Shown in pieces: positions 12,940-25,115 of a stretch of 64,000 bases of DNA (the stretch's first letter is position 1; each line of letters opens with the position of its first letter). Location: contig NC_085136.1 in NCBI RefSeq assembly GCF_035046485.1, forward strand, positions 321,808,175 to 321,872,174, in the 5' to 3' direction. The DNA comes from Aedes albopictus (lineage: Eukaryota > Arthropoda > Insecta > Diptera > Culicidae). The notes beneath the pieces were generated by a model, which saw only the letters and a program-made list of their open reading frames with translations, searched no databases and was not told the DNA's origin. The translations under genes and the position numbers were made by a program.

Positions 12940-14640
12940 TTTTCCACCTTCTAACGATAATAGGTTATAAAACTGCTGAAGCCATTACCCCATCCATTAT
13001 CTCTAATGTTATCAGTATATATATAGTTGAGAAACTCTCAAATGTTTAAATGCATTTGAAAACATAATGGTCAGATACCGCCTAGCAGCAAGTACCGACC
13101 GGAACCATTAGGGTACGATTTGCAAATTGCGATTAACTCAACGAATCACTTTCCACGGTCCGTTGGATTCCCATGCACAACCTACCCTACGGCTACATGA
13201 CCTGCAACGAGCCCCAGCCAGAGTAAGCCAGCCCGGATAGTGAAAATGACCCACCGCACTCCAGTATAACAGCTGCATGTTAGGTACCTCTACAACGTAC
13301 AAGACGGCCGGCGACGACAACGAAACGTTGAGTTGATTTTGATCGAGGACTCTCTTGTCGTTCGTTGGCTGTGCCCGTCGTCGTCGTCGTCGTCTGACGA
13401 CGACGGCGATGGGCTGTTTGTGTATGCAAGCCTCTGCTGCCAGGACACACATGCGACACGTAAATTTGTTGGCACACATGCACGTCGCCCGTCGCGCCAC
13501 AGCCAGATGAGACTTTATGCCACTAGGCTCCCGTGAGTGGGGAGCGTGATTGAGTGGTGCTTGTTTGTGGCGCCTGTCCAGCAGATGGCCCCTATGGGGG
13601 TGCAACACCATTCCACTCTATCTTTGAATGTCGTTGTACGTACTTGTCAGTACTGTCTCCTGCAGGGTGCTGGGTCGTGCTGGCCACCCACTTTTTCGGT
13701 GGAGGGTGGCAAAAACATGCCCTCTCGAGGCCAAATGGGCAAACAAATTGGCAATTACATCGGAAGTTTTTCAAGTGAAAATTTGTGTAAAGTGCTGGAA
13801 ATTTTGAAGTTACTCGGAAACTGTTGGCGCTTTTTTTTCTCTCCTGAAAATTATGGACCAGAGGTTCCCAAATATTTCGTGTTCGTGGTTCATTCAATTA
13901 TTCCTTACTATTAAAAAGATATTTTTATTTTTTAAAGGTTGCTCAACAAAAGAATTTGTATTTGCTAGGGAATGCTCTTTAAATTCTACGTTTAACATTC
14001 TTGTAGAAAAAATATATAAGAAACAAAACTTCTAAAACTGCTCATCAAAATACAGCTTCCACCTTTCAAAAGATAACGTTCATCTGCAGAGATGTTGTTG
14101 AGGCGCGCTATGAACTTAACAGCGTAATAATTATTAGGATAAAGATCCTTCTCCTTCTTCACAAATGCGTAACTCTCTACCGGAATAGAGCCTGCTTCTC
14201 AGCATCGTGTGAGCATGAAAACTGAGAGATTTTCTTGTCAATTGAACATTTTCACATTCGTTCAGCGCGTGACCCCGGCATCCTACCTTTCCAAAGTATT
14301 CAGCGGGACACAATCCCAAAACGGTTGGTCACATCTGCAATTCGAAACTGGGCGCGCCACCAGTTGGTATGGTAATTCAATAACCATTACGCATAATTGC
14401 TACTATGTTGAACTGGAGCGACGACTTCGATGCCAACCAACACGGATGCACCAGCACTCGATGTTACATTACTTCCGAAACCAACTGGTCCAATAACCCA
14501 GCAGGGTGCACAACTGGACCACCACCAGCGGAGAAAAAAAAAGCCCCGAACACGAAAATTGAGTTTCCATTGACCTGTGCATGTGGCGCGGCGCATTGGC
14601 TCCTGTGACTGTGACTGACTGGTGGCGAGAGTTTGTTTTT
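12940..14640. other. Repeat-poor intronic island
   Basis: Mixed-composition DNA, GC-richer at 13130-13750, with a CGT/CGA trinucleotide run at 13377-13408. The long minus-strand frame at 13138-13611 is arginine-rich because of that run and has no start context or domain. This is a candidate regulatory region rather than a gene. Confidence 0.45.
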
Positions 14641-14648
14641 CCGATTAA

Positions 14649-15263
14649 CCCTCTAATACCCAATCCCGCCTTTAGACGGGGTATAGTTTGAGCATTTTTG
14701 TAATTTTTGTTTCGTGGAAAATCAAACTTTTTATATTTTTGGCTGATATTTTGGGCTGTTCTATATATCTCAAAAAGTTTTTGGTGTATTTTGAAGCGTA
14801 TTAACATTTTTAAAAAATCATTGAAAAAATCATGTTTTAGTCACGTTTTAGAAGTCATTGTTTATTTTGTATTAAATCGCTACAATTGACATATTTTAAA
14901 TTTTTCCCAAATCATTCTATCTTTGTTTAATAGTTTAAGGGAATCGAATACACTCTAAAATTATTTTCCTTATAATAACACGGAAAATAAAATTTTCTGT
15001 GAAAAAAATTTAAAATAATAATATTTCAACACTAATCATAAAATCTCAAAATGTTTTCATCTCAAAAAATCCGTTCCCCAAATAGGCTTACAGGAAAAAT
15101 GTAAAAGTGTGGGGATGTTCAAAAATAAAAATTAGAAAAATCAAAAACTGAAATTGACGAAATCGAGAATTAAAAAGAATCATCTTCCAAAACATGTTTA
15201 AATCGATTTTAGATGACGAAAAATGATATTTGGATCAAAATAAAAAAATTGGGTATTAGAGGG
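14649..15263. mobile_element. 615-bp TTAA-flanked MITE
   Basis: Perfect inverted ends CCCTCTAATACCCAAT and ATTGGGTATTAGAGGG, flanked by TTAA at 14645-14648 and 15264-15267. The interior is AT-rich and non-coding. The piggyBac-type duplication is directly visible. Confidence 0.9.
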
Positions 15264-15267
15264 TTAA

Positions 15268-15711
15268 CATCCCTACCTACAACGACTCTGCTGGTAATGC
15301 CCTTTCGCATTGCATTGGGTGTTGTGTTTGCCTTGCTCCCGGTCATGATGTTGTTGCTGCGGTTGTTTTGGTTGTCGTCTCCGTCGTCGGCGTCGTTCGA
15401 AACCGGACCCCCATACTGGGGCTCAGCTGGCGAATGTAAACTCATTTTCGCGAATGTGCACACTTAAAATGATTGGTTTCTGCATCATTGTTGTTTTGGG
15501 ACAACAAACAGCACTATACTGACTCATAGATTGGGGTATTTTGAAGTAGTATGCTCTTTAGGTAAGAATATGATTTGAGCCTTGTTATCGTTTGTGATCT
15601 GATGTTTTTCGTCAATTTTGAACTACTTGCCTCACGGGAATAAATTCGTTTCCGAAAACATGACAAAAATGTCATAAAACCATAAAATATGCCTCATTAT
15701 GACACCATGAT
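15268..15711. other. Intron between MITEs
   Basis: GC-richer at 15280-15460, continuing the repeat-poor island interrupted by the TTAA element. From about 15655 a TCATAA/TGACA-rich stretch begins and resumes after the next MITE. Confidence 0.45.
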
Positions 15712-15713
15712 TA

Positions 15714-16633
15714 GGGGAACTGCGGCCATAACGCCCATAGGGGGCAAGTTGCGCCACCCTTGTTTTAGGCAAACCACGTTATGTTCTGTACTTTTTTTCA
15801 ATTGCAATCGCTAAAATAAGAATAAAAATGCTTCTTTACATTTGAGTTTACATATTTTTACTAAAAAATGTACAAAAACTTCGAAAAAAGATTTTGGTTA
15901 CTTTTGATGTAATTTTGGCCTGTCAAATGTTTGCACTTTTTTACATCATTAAAAAGATTTTTTTTCTCGCTATCCCCACAAGCTGTTTTGCACACTCCCA
16001 TTATTTGTGTGCCAAGCGAAAAAAGTATCGAATTTGACCCTTACAACTTTTTCACAAGGGTCCAAACTTCTGAGGCATGTGTGGGGTAAAATGCCCACCC
16101 CTAGTTATTTACATTAAAATAACCATTTAGATCCAAATTCTGGCACAAATTATGTAGAACACAAGTTGGAACCAAGCAACAGCACATTTTTACTATAAAG
16201 AAGTTCACTAATCACACGGCCATGCGTTATTTTGTAGCAATTACTGATAAAATAGCTCACTATGACGTTTACATGGAATTGACCCATAATTACAGGTGAT
16301 CCATAATTATGTAATGACTGTATACCATTCACGAACAATAACAGTTGACAATAAACCAGGTGCGCAAGTATAGGTACACAATTTGCCATCCTGACGTTAG
16401 CTGTGACTAGTGGCGCGTTTTACCCCGCATTAAAACTAAAATTCTGAAAATCAAACTTTTTTTTCAAATTTGAATTTTTCAGTAGTAAAACATAAAACTG
16501 GTTTATGGTTTCTTCCATTTGGAAGAAAACATGTTGGTGCTTCATGTTAGTGCCAAAAAAATGTGTATTATAAAGTGTTTCGTGGTTAAAATTGGACTCT
16601 TCCTTAACGTGGGCGTCTTACCCCCAGTTCCCC
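15714..16633. mobile_element. 920-bp TA-flanked MITE
   Basis: Inverted ends GGGGAACTG and CAGTTCCCC, extending imperfectly into GGCCATAACGCCC and GGGCGTCTTACCCCC. Flanked by TA (15712-15713 and 16634-16635), as in mariner-like elements. No coding frame of note. Confidence 0.85.
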
Positions 16634-16939
16634 TACAAGTCATAATATCATGACGAAAACGACGAATATCATAAATATTTGTTACAATTTTCCAAAAAAA
16701 AATCATGGTTGCCAAAGACCTTACGACAAACCTATTCTTGTTTATCTTTATGGGGCATTATGACGCTGAGTCATAAAACTATTCCACTGAGTCTTAAAAC
16801 CATAGAACAGCGGCATGAAAAAATGCAACAAAACAAACGGGTACGAGTTTTTAACTTTGTATACACTCCTGTATAGTCATTTTGACTGTTGACAATCTGA
16901 TTGACTGTGTTTCGTGTAAAGTATTTTTTAAATTAAAAA

Positions 16940-17760
16940 AAAAACCTTATTAATCCACCTAGCGGTGATGGCGCCTTCCACGCGCCTAAGAATCCCATTT
17001 ATACAAAATTCAAGTGTCATTTTAATGAATATCGCACTTAAACAAAAAATCGTTTCATGACACCAGAAATCATATCGTTTATCTAAAGTTTGATGTTTAA
17101 GTCTAAAACCCTAAGAAAAGTCACTATCTTGAATTTTGAGCCACCATTTTGGATTGAAATCCGCCATCTTGCAATTTGTGGTCGCCGTTTTTAAACTCCC
17201 CATACCAAATATACCCATGTGCCATGTTTAACACCCTAATGCACCATTAAACAGACGCTATATTGAATTGAGTCGCCATCTTGAGTATTACGCCGCCATC
17301 TTGAATTTCAGGCCAACATCGTGAAATTCCTGGTTTCCAGTGTTGATTTCCACACAGTTTGATGTGTCACATGATAAGGATTGGTTCAGTTTTATATACG
17401 ACCAGTTCTACCGATGCTGGTTTGGATCTCTGAAATGACCATAACTCCAGAACGACCAGACCGATATGGTCCATTTTTTTATGGCAAACAATGCGGTAAA
17501 ATTCCGGTTCGAATCGAACTATAATACGAAAAATCGGCCATTGGGAAGCGCCTTAAAAGTGAGTGACCTTTTTCGTACACATACATACATACATACACAC
17601 ACAGACACCATCTCAATTCGTCGAACTGGTTTGATTGGTATATGTGACTTGACCCTCCGAGCCTTCTATCGAAGATTCTTTTTTTGAGTGAACAAAATGC
17701 CTTTCAGTACACTTTGGTGTATGAGGGTCATGCTGACCCCAACATCCTACTAGGGTTAAG
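16940..17760 (+). mobile_element. Dispersed composite repeat, plus-strand copy
   Basis: Starts near TTAATCCACCTAGCGGTGAT, carries several 'cgccatcttga' tandem units (17100-17320) and an ACAT/ACAC microsatellite (17577-17607), and ends near GACTTGACCCTCCGAGCCTT. The end phrases recur in inverse orientation at 28640 and 32690, so the same family is present twice. Confidence 0.6.
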
Positions 17761-17819
17761 TATGGGCTTCAAAGGAGAAAACTCAGTTCGCGAGAACAGG
17801 TCTTGCCCCTGGGCATATG

Positions 17820-20800
17820 AGATGGAGACAAGGGGGTTTGCAGGAAGTTCCCAGAGAACCAAAAAAAGAAGGATTCCAAGGGGCTTCAGAGGCTTTTTAG
17901 GGGGTTCTAGAAGGTTTCAATGGTATTTCAGGGAGTTTAAGGAGGTAACCGAAGATCTCAGGGGCGTTTCAAGGAGGCTCCAAGGGGAAGCGTTTCGGGA
18001 GGCTTCCAGGCAGCCTTTCTCAAAGTGTCTAAGGAGAGGCAGGGTTGTAAAATGTCACGGAAATGTCATGAAAAAATGTCATGACATTTTCCAATTCTAC
18101 CATTTCTAATGCAAACTTTTTGTAAAATGTCACGGAAATGTCATGAGAAAATGTCATGACATTTTCCAATTCTACCATTTCTAATGCAAACTTTCATCCG
18201 TGAACACAAACCTTCAATATTGTTAATTAGCTATAGTGAAATAACGATATTATCGATGAACATTTCTTGCTGGGGGCAGTGAAATAGGCAAATAACCAAA
18301 TGACATCTTATGGCATTTTACAACCCTGGTTCCAGAGTATCTCAGAGCATTTCAGGTGGTCTTAAGAGGATACCAGGAGAGCTAATAGTCGTTCCAGGAA
18401 ATCTGACGGAGAGCGCCCCAAGGTACTCATGGTACCCCGAAACCCTCTGGGACTCCCATAAACGCCCCTGTGATCTCCTGGTATCCCCTGAAACTCCCTG
18501 AAAAGCCCCTGAGACTCCCTGAAATGCCCATGAACGTCATGATGTCCACTGAAACCTTCAGGAACTCCCTTGGAACGCTAATGAGATCTCCTGGTAAGCT
18601 CCAATATCCCTGAAATGCTTCTGAGACCTCTTGAAAGGCCCCTGGGAAAAACCTGAGAAAAACCTTTGAACGCTTCTGAGATCTCATAATACCCCATAAA
18701 ACCCCCTGAAACACCCTCAAACGCCTCTGAGACTTTTTAAACGCCTTTGAGACCTTTTGCATGTTTCCTTGAATCTCCTGAGACCCTTTGAAATGCCCCT
18801 GAGACCTCCTGAATCACTTCTGGTATCCCCTGAGACCCCCTGAGAAAATCCCTGAGATCTCCTGGTACCCCCGAAACCTCCGGGTACAACCTGAATCTTA
18901 CCTTGAGACCATTTTAGTCCCGTCCTTTGAAGTTGTTTTGATGCACCATACAATCTTTCTGGGACCCCCTGAAACCCTGAGATCTCCTATAAACGCCCCT
19001 GAGATCCCCCTGAAACCGTCTGATACGAGCCTGAGACCACCTTAAACGCCCCTGAGACTTCCTTGTACCCTCAAAATCCCCAGGACCGTCTCGAAATGCC
19101 CCTGAGATCTCCTGGTACCCCCTGAAATGCCTCGGAGACTCTCAGCATCTCTCCTGCAACCCCTTGAAACCCCCAAAGCCATCTGGAACCCTTCCAGGGA
19201 TTTATAAATCCTGCGAGGATCAGAAACTCCACTAGAGACCCTTCCAGGAATTTCACAAAACAATTCTATTGGCAAAACCTGGCATGGATTGCTTCATAAG
19301 TTATTCCATGAAGTCCTCCAGCAATTCATCCATGTACTTTTTTTTAAGAAATTGCTTGGGATTTCTCTAAAAATCCTTTACATGTTTACTCAGATATTAA
19401 AATATTTGGATGACCTTTTACGGGGTAATGACGGTAACTATGGCATCGGCAGCGGCAAGTGGACCTTAATGAGGGAGGACACAGGGAGCTTGCAGGGGCG
19501 TTCCCAGGGGATCCCAAGCGGTTTTAAGGGGTACCAGAAGATCTCAGGGGCGTGTGAAGGAGACCCTAGTGGTTTCAAAGGGTACCAGGTGATCTCAGTG
19601 GCGTTTCACGTGGTTTCAACTGGTTTCAGAGGAGTACCTAGAGGTCTCAGAGGCATTTCAAGGGGGTTTCAGAGGCCTCTAAAGAAGTATAATGGGGCTC
19701 CAGAGGCATTTCAGGGAGTCTAAGAGGGATTCCATGTGACTTCTGGACAAGGGGAGTTCTAGTGGGTTTCAAGGGTGTTTCTAGGAGTTTAACGTTCAGT
19801 ACTCGCGTAAGCACTGCGCTTATGCTGAACACAAAAAGGAAGATTTTTTTCAAAGAAGATGCCAGTGGTGTTTCAAGGGGGCTCTAGGGGGAAGCGTTTC
19901 AGGAGGCTTCCAGCTGGCCTTTTTCGAGTTTCTAAGAGGGTTCCGGGAATGTTCCAGAGTATCTCAAAGGCGTTTCAGGGGATCTTAGAGGGTACCATGA
20001 GGTCTTACAAGCGATCCAAGGGGGTTTAAGGGGGTACCAGGTGGTCTCAGGGGTATTCAAGGGCATCTCAGGGTCATCTCAGATTGAACCCTCTGCTAGG
20101 TTCAAGGAGATTTTCAAAGGTCATCAAAGAGGTCTGTCGGGAGCGCCCCTCAAAACTCATGGTACATCCTGAAACCCCCTTTTAAACGCTCCTGATATTT
20201 CCTGGTATCTCCTAAAACTTCATGAAAAGCCCTGAGACTCCCTGAAACGTCCTTGAGACCTCTTGGTGTCCCTGAAACTTCTTGAGAGTCACTGAAACCC
20301 CCTTGGAACGCTCATGAGATCTCCTGGTACGCCCTAAATAATCCTGAAACGCCACTGAGATCTCTTGAAATGCTCCTGGGACAAAGCTGAGTTCCCCTTG
20401 AAAGCTTCTAAGACCTCATGATATCACATAAAACCCATTAAAACTCTGTGAAACACCTCTGAGACTCTTTGAAACGCCCCTGAGACCCTGTGGGTGTTTC
20501 CTTCAGCTTTTCCTTCCTGGGACTCTTCCAAGTGATCTTGAGACCCTCTGGAATCCCTCCCTGAGATCCTCGGAAACGCTTCTGAGACCCTTCTGGATCA
20601 CAGAAAATCCCCCAAAAACCCCTTGAAGCGCTGCTGAAATGTCCTGGTACCCCTGAAACGTCATTTGAGGGCTTTGAAGTTCCCTGGAATGCCCTGAGAT
20701 CTTTTGGAGTATTTCTGAGACCCCCTAGAATCCTTTTGGGTCCCTCTGAAATCCTGAAGCGCCCTGAGATCACCTGGATCCCCTGGAACGCACCTGAGAA

Positions 20801-21070
20801 CCTCAGGATCTACCCTGGAACCCCCTGAGACCCCTTGAAGCGCCCCCAAAGCCACCCGAAATTCTTCCAGGGACCCTAACGCCCTGAAACACCTTTAAAA
20901 CTCCATCAGCCCCCTTGAAGGCCTCTTAAAACCTTCTGAAACGCCCCTGAGACCTTCAGGTATCCCTTTGAACCTCTTGTGACCTCCTAAAACACTGCTG
21001 AGATCTCCTGTTACCTCCCCTTAATCCCCTTGGGTCCCACTGAAACGCCCCTGTTATCTCCCTACCTGTT
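17820..21070. repeat. Degenerate CCTGAGACC / GGTCTCAGG array with strand switches
   Basis: Plus-sense blocks (GTTTCAGGGGCATTTC type) at 17860-18010, 18330-18420, 19480-19800 and 19860-20120. Inverse blocks (CCCCTGAGATCTCCTGGTAC type) at 18430-19270 and 20140-21070. Units are about 30 bp. The frames found here are repeat-encoded. The alternating orientation can fold into hairpins. Confidence 0.75.
18040..18328. mobile_element. 289-bp MITE with internal 75-bp duplication
   Basis: Inverted ends CAGGGTTGTAAAATG and CATTTTACAACCCTG. A 75-bp unit starting TGTAAAATGTCACGG occurs twice in tandem (from 18046 and 18121). A clear target duplication was not found. Confidence 0.7.
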
Positions 21071-22324
21071 CATTTAGATATTACCCCAAGAATTCCTTTG
21101 GACAATCCTTCAGAAATTTCGTTGAATATTCTTCTGGCAGCTTTTCTGAAAAAATAATCATTTTAAGTAGTTGCTCATGTGATTTGTTTGCAAATTTATA
21201 CAAGGATTCCTCCAGACATCTCCACAGGAATAACTTCACGAATGCTTCCAAAAATTCCTTGGGTTCAAGCAGGATTAATCTTCAGAAATATTTCTAGAAA
21301 TTCCTCCAGGGATTTAGTAGGAAATTCAATTAGCTATTCTGACAGAAATTCCTCACAGATTCTTTTGGGTGTGTTGCATAGATTGCCTCAGAAATTCCTC
21401 CATAAATAGCATCAGACATACCTCGGAAATAGCTCTAGAAATCGTGCTAGGTTTTTCTTGGAAAAAAAATCAGAGATTTCTTCAAATAAATCTTTTGCGT
21501 GTTTTATTTTATCAAATCTTTCAAAAATTCCTTCAAGGATTCCTTAAGACAACCCTTCACAGATGTCATCGAAAATCCATCTTGCAGGTCAGTAAAATTT
21601 TTTCCAGTTTTTTTTTTCAGTAATTCCACTAGGGACGTTTTTGAAATTTTTTCCAAGCATTCCTCCAGAAATTTCCACAGGAATTCCTGTACGAACACCT
21701 TGATAAGAATTGTCATATAGGAATAACTTTCAAAAATATTTTTGGCAATTCCCCCAGGAATTCCACTAGCTATTCTGACAGAAGTTCCTCACAGATTTTC
21801 TTCCGTAAATTGTTTCAGGAATTTCACTAAAATATCTCTTGATAATTATTCAGAAATTCTTGCAGGGATTTCTTTAAATTTTTTTCAGAGATAATTTAAA
21901 AAAACTCTTCAGTGCGTTTTACTTTTAAAAAATCTATCTGAATTACCCCAGGAATTCATTTGGTCAGACAATTCTTCACAAATGTCGTCGAAAATATATG
22001 CAAATTTCCATATTTTTTTTCTTTCAATTTACTCCACCAGTAATTTCTCCAAGAATTTTTCCAGAAATCTCCTCAGGAATTCCTTTACAAAACCTTTACA
22101 CGAATGCTTTCAAGAACGCTTTCAAAAATTCCCCTTGCTATCAACAACCTTCGGAAATTATTTCCGAAGTTCTTCCAGAGATTTATTAGGAAATTCCACT
22201 GACTATTCTTATAGATTTTTTTTTAATGTGTTGCACGACTTTCTTCACAAATTCTTCGGAGGTAACTCTAAATATTTTTCTTCTGATTTTTTTTTTCAAG
22301 ATTTTTTAAATAAAGTTTTTCAGA

Positions 22325-22657
22325 TATCATAATTAATTTTAATTGGCTTTTTCAGTGATATTAATACTACTCGAAGTAAGAGGGGGTAAGGAAAGTAATG
22401 AAAGAAAACGGTGGATAGATACGCAAGCGAGCGATACTATTACCTAGCCGTTCAACTCGAGAACGCATGGCAAGAAGATCGTCGTTGTGATTGTGTTGCT
22501 CAACAATGGCCCTCTGTTAATTTCAATTTCTGTTCAATTTCTCTTATCGCTCGCTTGCGTATCTATCCACCGTATTCTTTCATTACTTTCCTTACTCCCT
22601 CTTACTTCGAGTAGTATTAATATCACCGAAAAAAGCCAATTAAAATTAATTATGATA
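22325..22657. mobile_element. 333-bp hairpin element
   Basis: Arms of about 115 bp (TATCATAATTAATTTTAATT ... with AGATACGCAAGCGAGCGATA near the loop) are near-perfect inverted copies around a ~100-bp loop. A phrase TAAATAAAGTTTTTCAG lies on both sides (22308-22324 and 22683-22699) and may be a target duplication. Confidence 0.75.
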
Positions 22658-23157
22658 AAGTCATGCGGTGATTAAACCTAGTAAATAAAGTTTTTCAGCG
22701 TTTAAAAAAAAACAATCTTCCGTGAGTTTTTCTATAATTTCCATCGTAAATTCCTCCAGGGATTCGTTTGGTAATTTCTCCATAGATTGCTCTTGGAATT
22801 CCCACAGTAATTTGTTCACGGATTGTTTTAAAAAAAAATACGGAATAATCTGCAGAAATATGCCTTAAAAATTTCTCCAGGGATTTCTTTAAAAATTCCA
22901 CTAGTTACTCGCCCAGAAACTTCACGAAGTACTCTTCAAGTGCAGATTGCTTCAGAAATCTACCTATGAAATATTCTTAGGGAGTCCTTAAGAAATTATT
23001 CTAGATTAATCCTCCAATAATTCTCAAAAGATTTCTTTAAAAAGCCCTCTAAGATTTTTTTCAGAAATTCCTCCATGATTTTTTTTAAATCACAGAAGTT
23101 TCATCAGAAAATCATCCAGACAATCTTTCAAGTAGTTTTCCAGGAATTATTTAAAAA

Positions 23158-23324
23158 CCCAAGCAACACACATGTTATATAAAAGTTACGACAGCGCAAG
23201 TTTTGGTTGTATAGAAGTTTATTTTACGTTATTTCAACACTATGTTAGAATTACGTAAAATAAACTTCTATACAACCAAAACTTGCGCTGTCGTAACTCT
23301 ATTATAACAAGTGTGTTGCTTGGG
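23158..23324. mobile_element. 167-bp MITE, CCCAAGCAACAC ends
   Basis: Almost fully palindromic. Ends are CCCAAGCAACACAC and GTGTGTTGCTTGGG, with long arms through GTTACGACAGCGCAAGTTTT. The same end type occurs at 46210-47112. Confidence 0.85.
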
Positions 23325-23871
23325 AAATAGTCTGAAGATTTTCATAAAAATTTCTCCAAGCATTCCATTACAAACATTTCAAGTGTTTCTTAAGAATTTT
23401 TACTGGAATATCTACAGAAAATCTGCCAGTGTTTTTTTTTTCAAAAATTCCTCTATGGATTGCTTCAGAATATATTCATGAATACCTTAAGGAAACCTTC
23501 CAAGGATTTTCCAAAATTGAAACATGCTCTAACAGTTTTTAGAACAATTTCCATAGATTCTTCTAAAAAAATCATGGTATTCCAAATTAAATTCTCCCAT
23601 GGTTAGGTTCAATAATTTCTTCAAGAATTCCTTCATGCATTTATCCATTTATGTTTTCTCCAGAAATTCTTCCCGATTTTTTTGTTTGTAATCCTCAATA
23701 CTCCTCTAGAAAACATTGCATGGTCTACCTAAGCATTTTTTCATGGATTCATTCAGAAATTCCACCGTGGGTTCTCTCGGAAAATCTTTCACGGAATCCT
23801 CCATAAATTCCTCTATACCAGCAATTTCTTCAGAAATTTAAAAATTAACAAATTCTTCAGAAATATCTGTG

Positions 23872-23925
23872 AAAAATTAGCTTAAGTTAAAATTCACAAA
23901 AAAAAGAATAAAAAAAAAATCAGAA
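23872..23925 (+). mobile_element. A-tailed cassette, second copy
   Basis: AAAATTAGCTTAAGTTAAAA then TTCAC and an A-rich tail. It resembles the cassette at 2452-2515 although the host arrays differ. Confidence 0.4.
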
Positions 23926-24094
23926 ATTTCGTCAAAGCTTTCTCCAAAAACTCTCCCTGGAGCCCTTTTAGAAAATCAACAAGGCTTGCTTCTGAAATCC
24001 TTCCAGGAATTCATGAATTCTCGTAGAGATTCTTAAACAAATCGTTCTGAAATTTCTATGCTATGATAGCTGACTATGTTTTGCATGCAAATTT

Positions 24095-25115
24095 CATATC
24101 TATTACAAAAGGTCGAAATGTCAGAAGGTCGAAATGACAGAAGGTCGAAATAAAAAATAAACTCGGCCAAAAGATCGAGGGGTAAAAAATCCCGAGGGTC
24201 AAAATGTGCAAAAGTCCATACAAAAAATAACTAGGACAAAAGGTTGAAAAGATAGAGGGTCGAAAGGTCGAAGGGGTATGTTGACGCCAAAACGTGAAAG
24301 TCCGATATGTTGGCCACTCGCCCGTTCCCATAGTGCGAGCAATATTTTCTCTCGCCGACTGTGTAGTATCAGAGCTCTTCAGGTAGCTCTGAGAGAATGC
24401 GTCGGTACACCATCGACTCTTCACCAGCACAATAGCCTCAACGTAAACATTTGTATTCCGATCAGTTTCCACGCTATTTCGTAAACACTATCGAATGTTG
24501 CTAGACAAACAGCATTGTTTTACGGCAGATGTGCCTATACATCCCCCCCTCTCGCACATCTTTCACCGTCCTGAATATAGAATAGCTGCCGTACTATTAA
24601 ATCTCAAATCAGCAGTACACAGTTGACCGCCAATCTGTAAGGTCCATTTGGCTCAGCTATTGCTGTGCCCGTCGCGGACGTGCTACGAATTTCCCGCCCA
24701 CAGACCGGTAGTGGGCGCAAGTGATTTTAGTGCATTGTAATTATGTAAATAGAGAACATTATTTGACCATAAGTGAATAAACATATCTGAACTTCAACCT
24801 GTGTGTGCTCGTCAATTAAGAGAAGAAATTCAACAACATCCGTTCGGTCGATAATCGTTCTAGTGATTACACAACTAAGTTATTGCGCCTCGGCTCTGAG
24901 CTCGACCATCAACTCCGGCGTTCAACAGGGTATATTTGGCATTTTGTCCTTGTAGTTTGATTACTAGCTGCAGACTTCTACCTTCTGTTTTTCGACGTTT
25001 TGTCCTAGATGTTTTTTACCTTCGTTCTTTTGACCCTTCATTTTTTTGTCCCTTCGATCTTTTTGATCGTTGACCTTTTGACCTTCGACCTTCTGGCTTA
25101 TGACCATTCGTCCTA
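24095..25115. mobile_element. Foldback with AGGTCGAAA repeat arms
   Basis: The left arm (about 24108-24273) is made of AGAAGGTCGAAAT-like units. The right arm (about 24940-25115) holds their inverse (TTCGACCTTTTGACC-like). A solo LTR occupies the loop region. Confidence 0.6.
24279..24927 (+). mobile_element. Solo LTR, BEL/Pao-like
   Basis: A 649-bp unit starting TGTTGACGCC and ending GGCGTTCAACA, flanked by the 5-bp direct repeat GGGTA (24274-24278 and 24928-24932). A polyadenylation signal AATAAA lies at 24776. TG...CA ends, short inverted termini and a 5-bp duplication define an LTR. With no internal region it is a solo LTR left by recombination. The BEL/Pao assignment rests on the TGTTG-type end and is tentative. 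Confidence 0.8.

Larger units (their letters stand above)
21080..24060. repeat. Degenerate AATTCCTCCAGGAATT array
   Basis: Same family of degenerate short repeats as at 8816-11755 (CTTCAGAAATTCCTCCAGG-like). It is interrupted by a hairpin element (22325-22657), a MITE (23158-23324) and an A-tailed cassette (23872-23925). Numerous short frames are repeat artefacts. Confidence 0.7.

Noticed and set aside
13138..13611. 157-residue minus-strand open frame
   Set aside because: Arginine-rich stretch arises from a CGT/CGA run. No domain, no splice support, and overlapping frames of similar length occur on both strands.
17684..20855. Multiple 60-144 residue frames
   Set aside because: All are translations of the CCTGAGACC repeat blocks and change frame with each unit.
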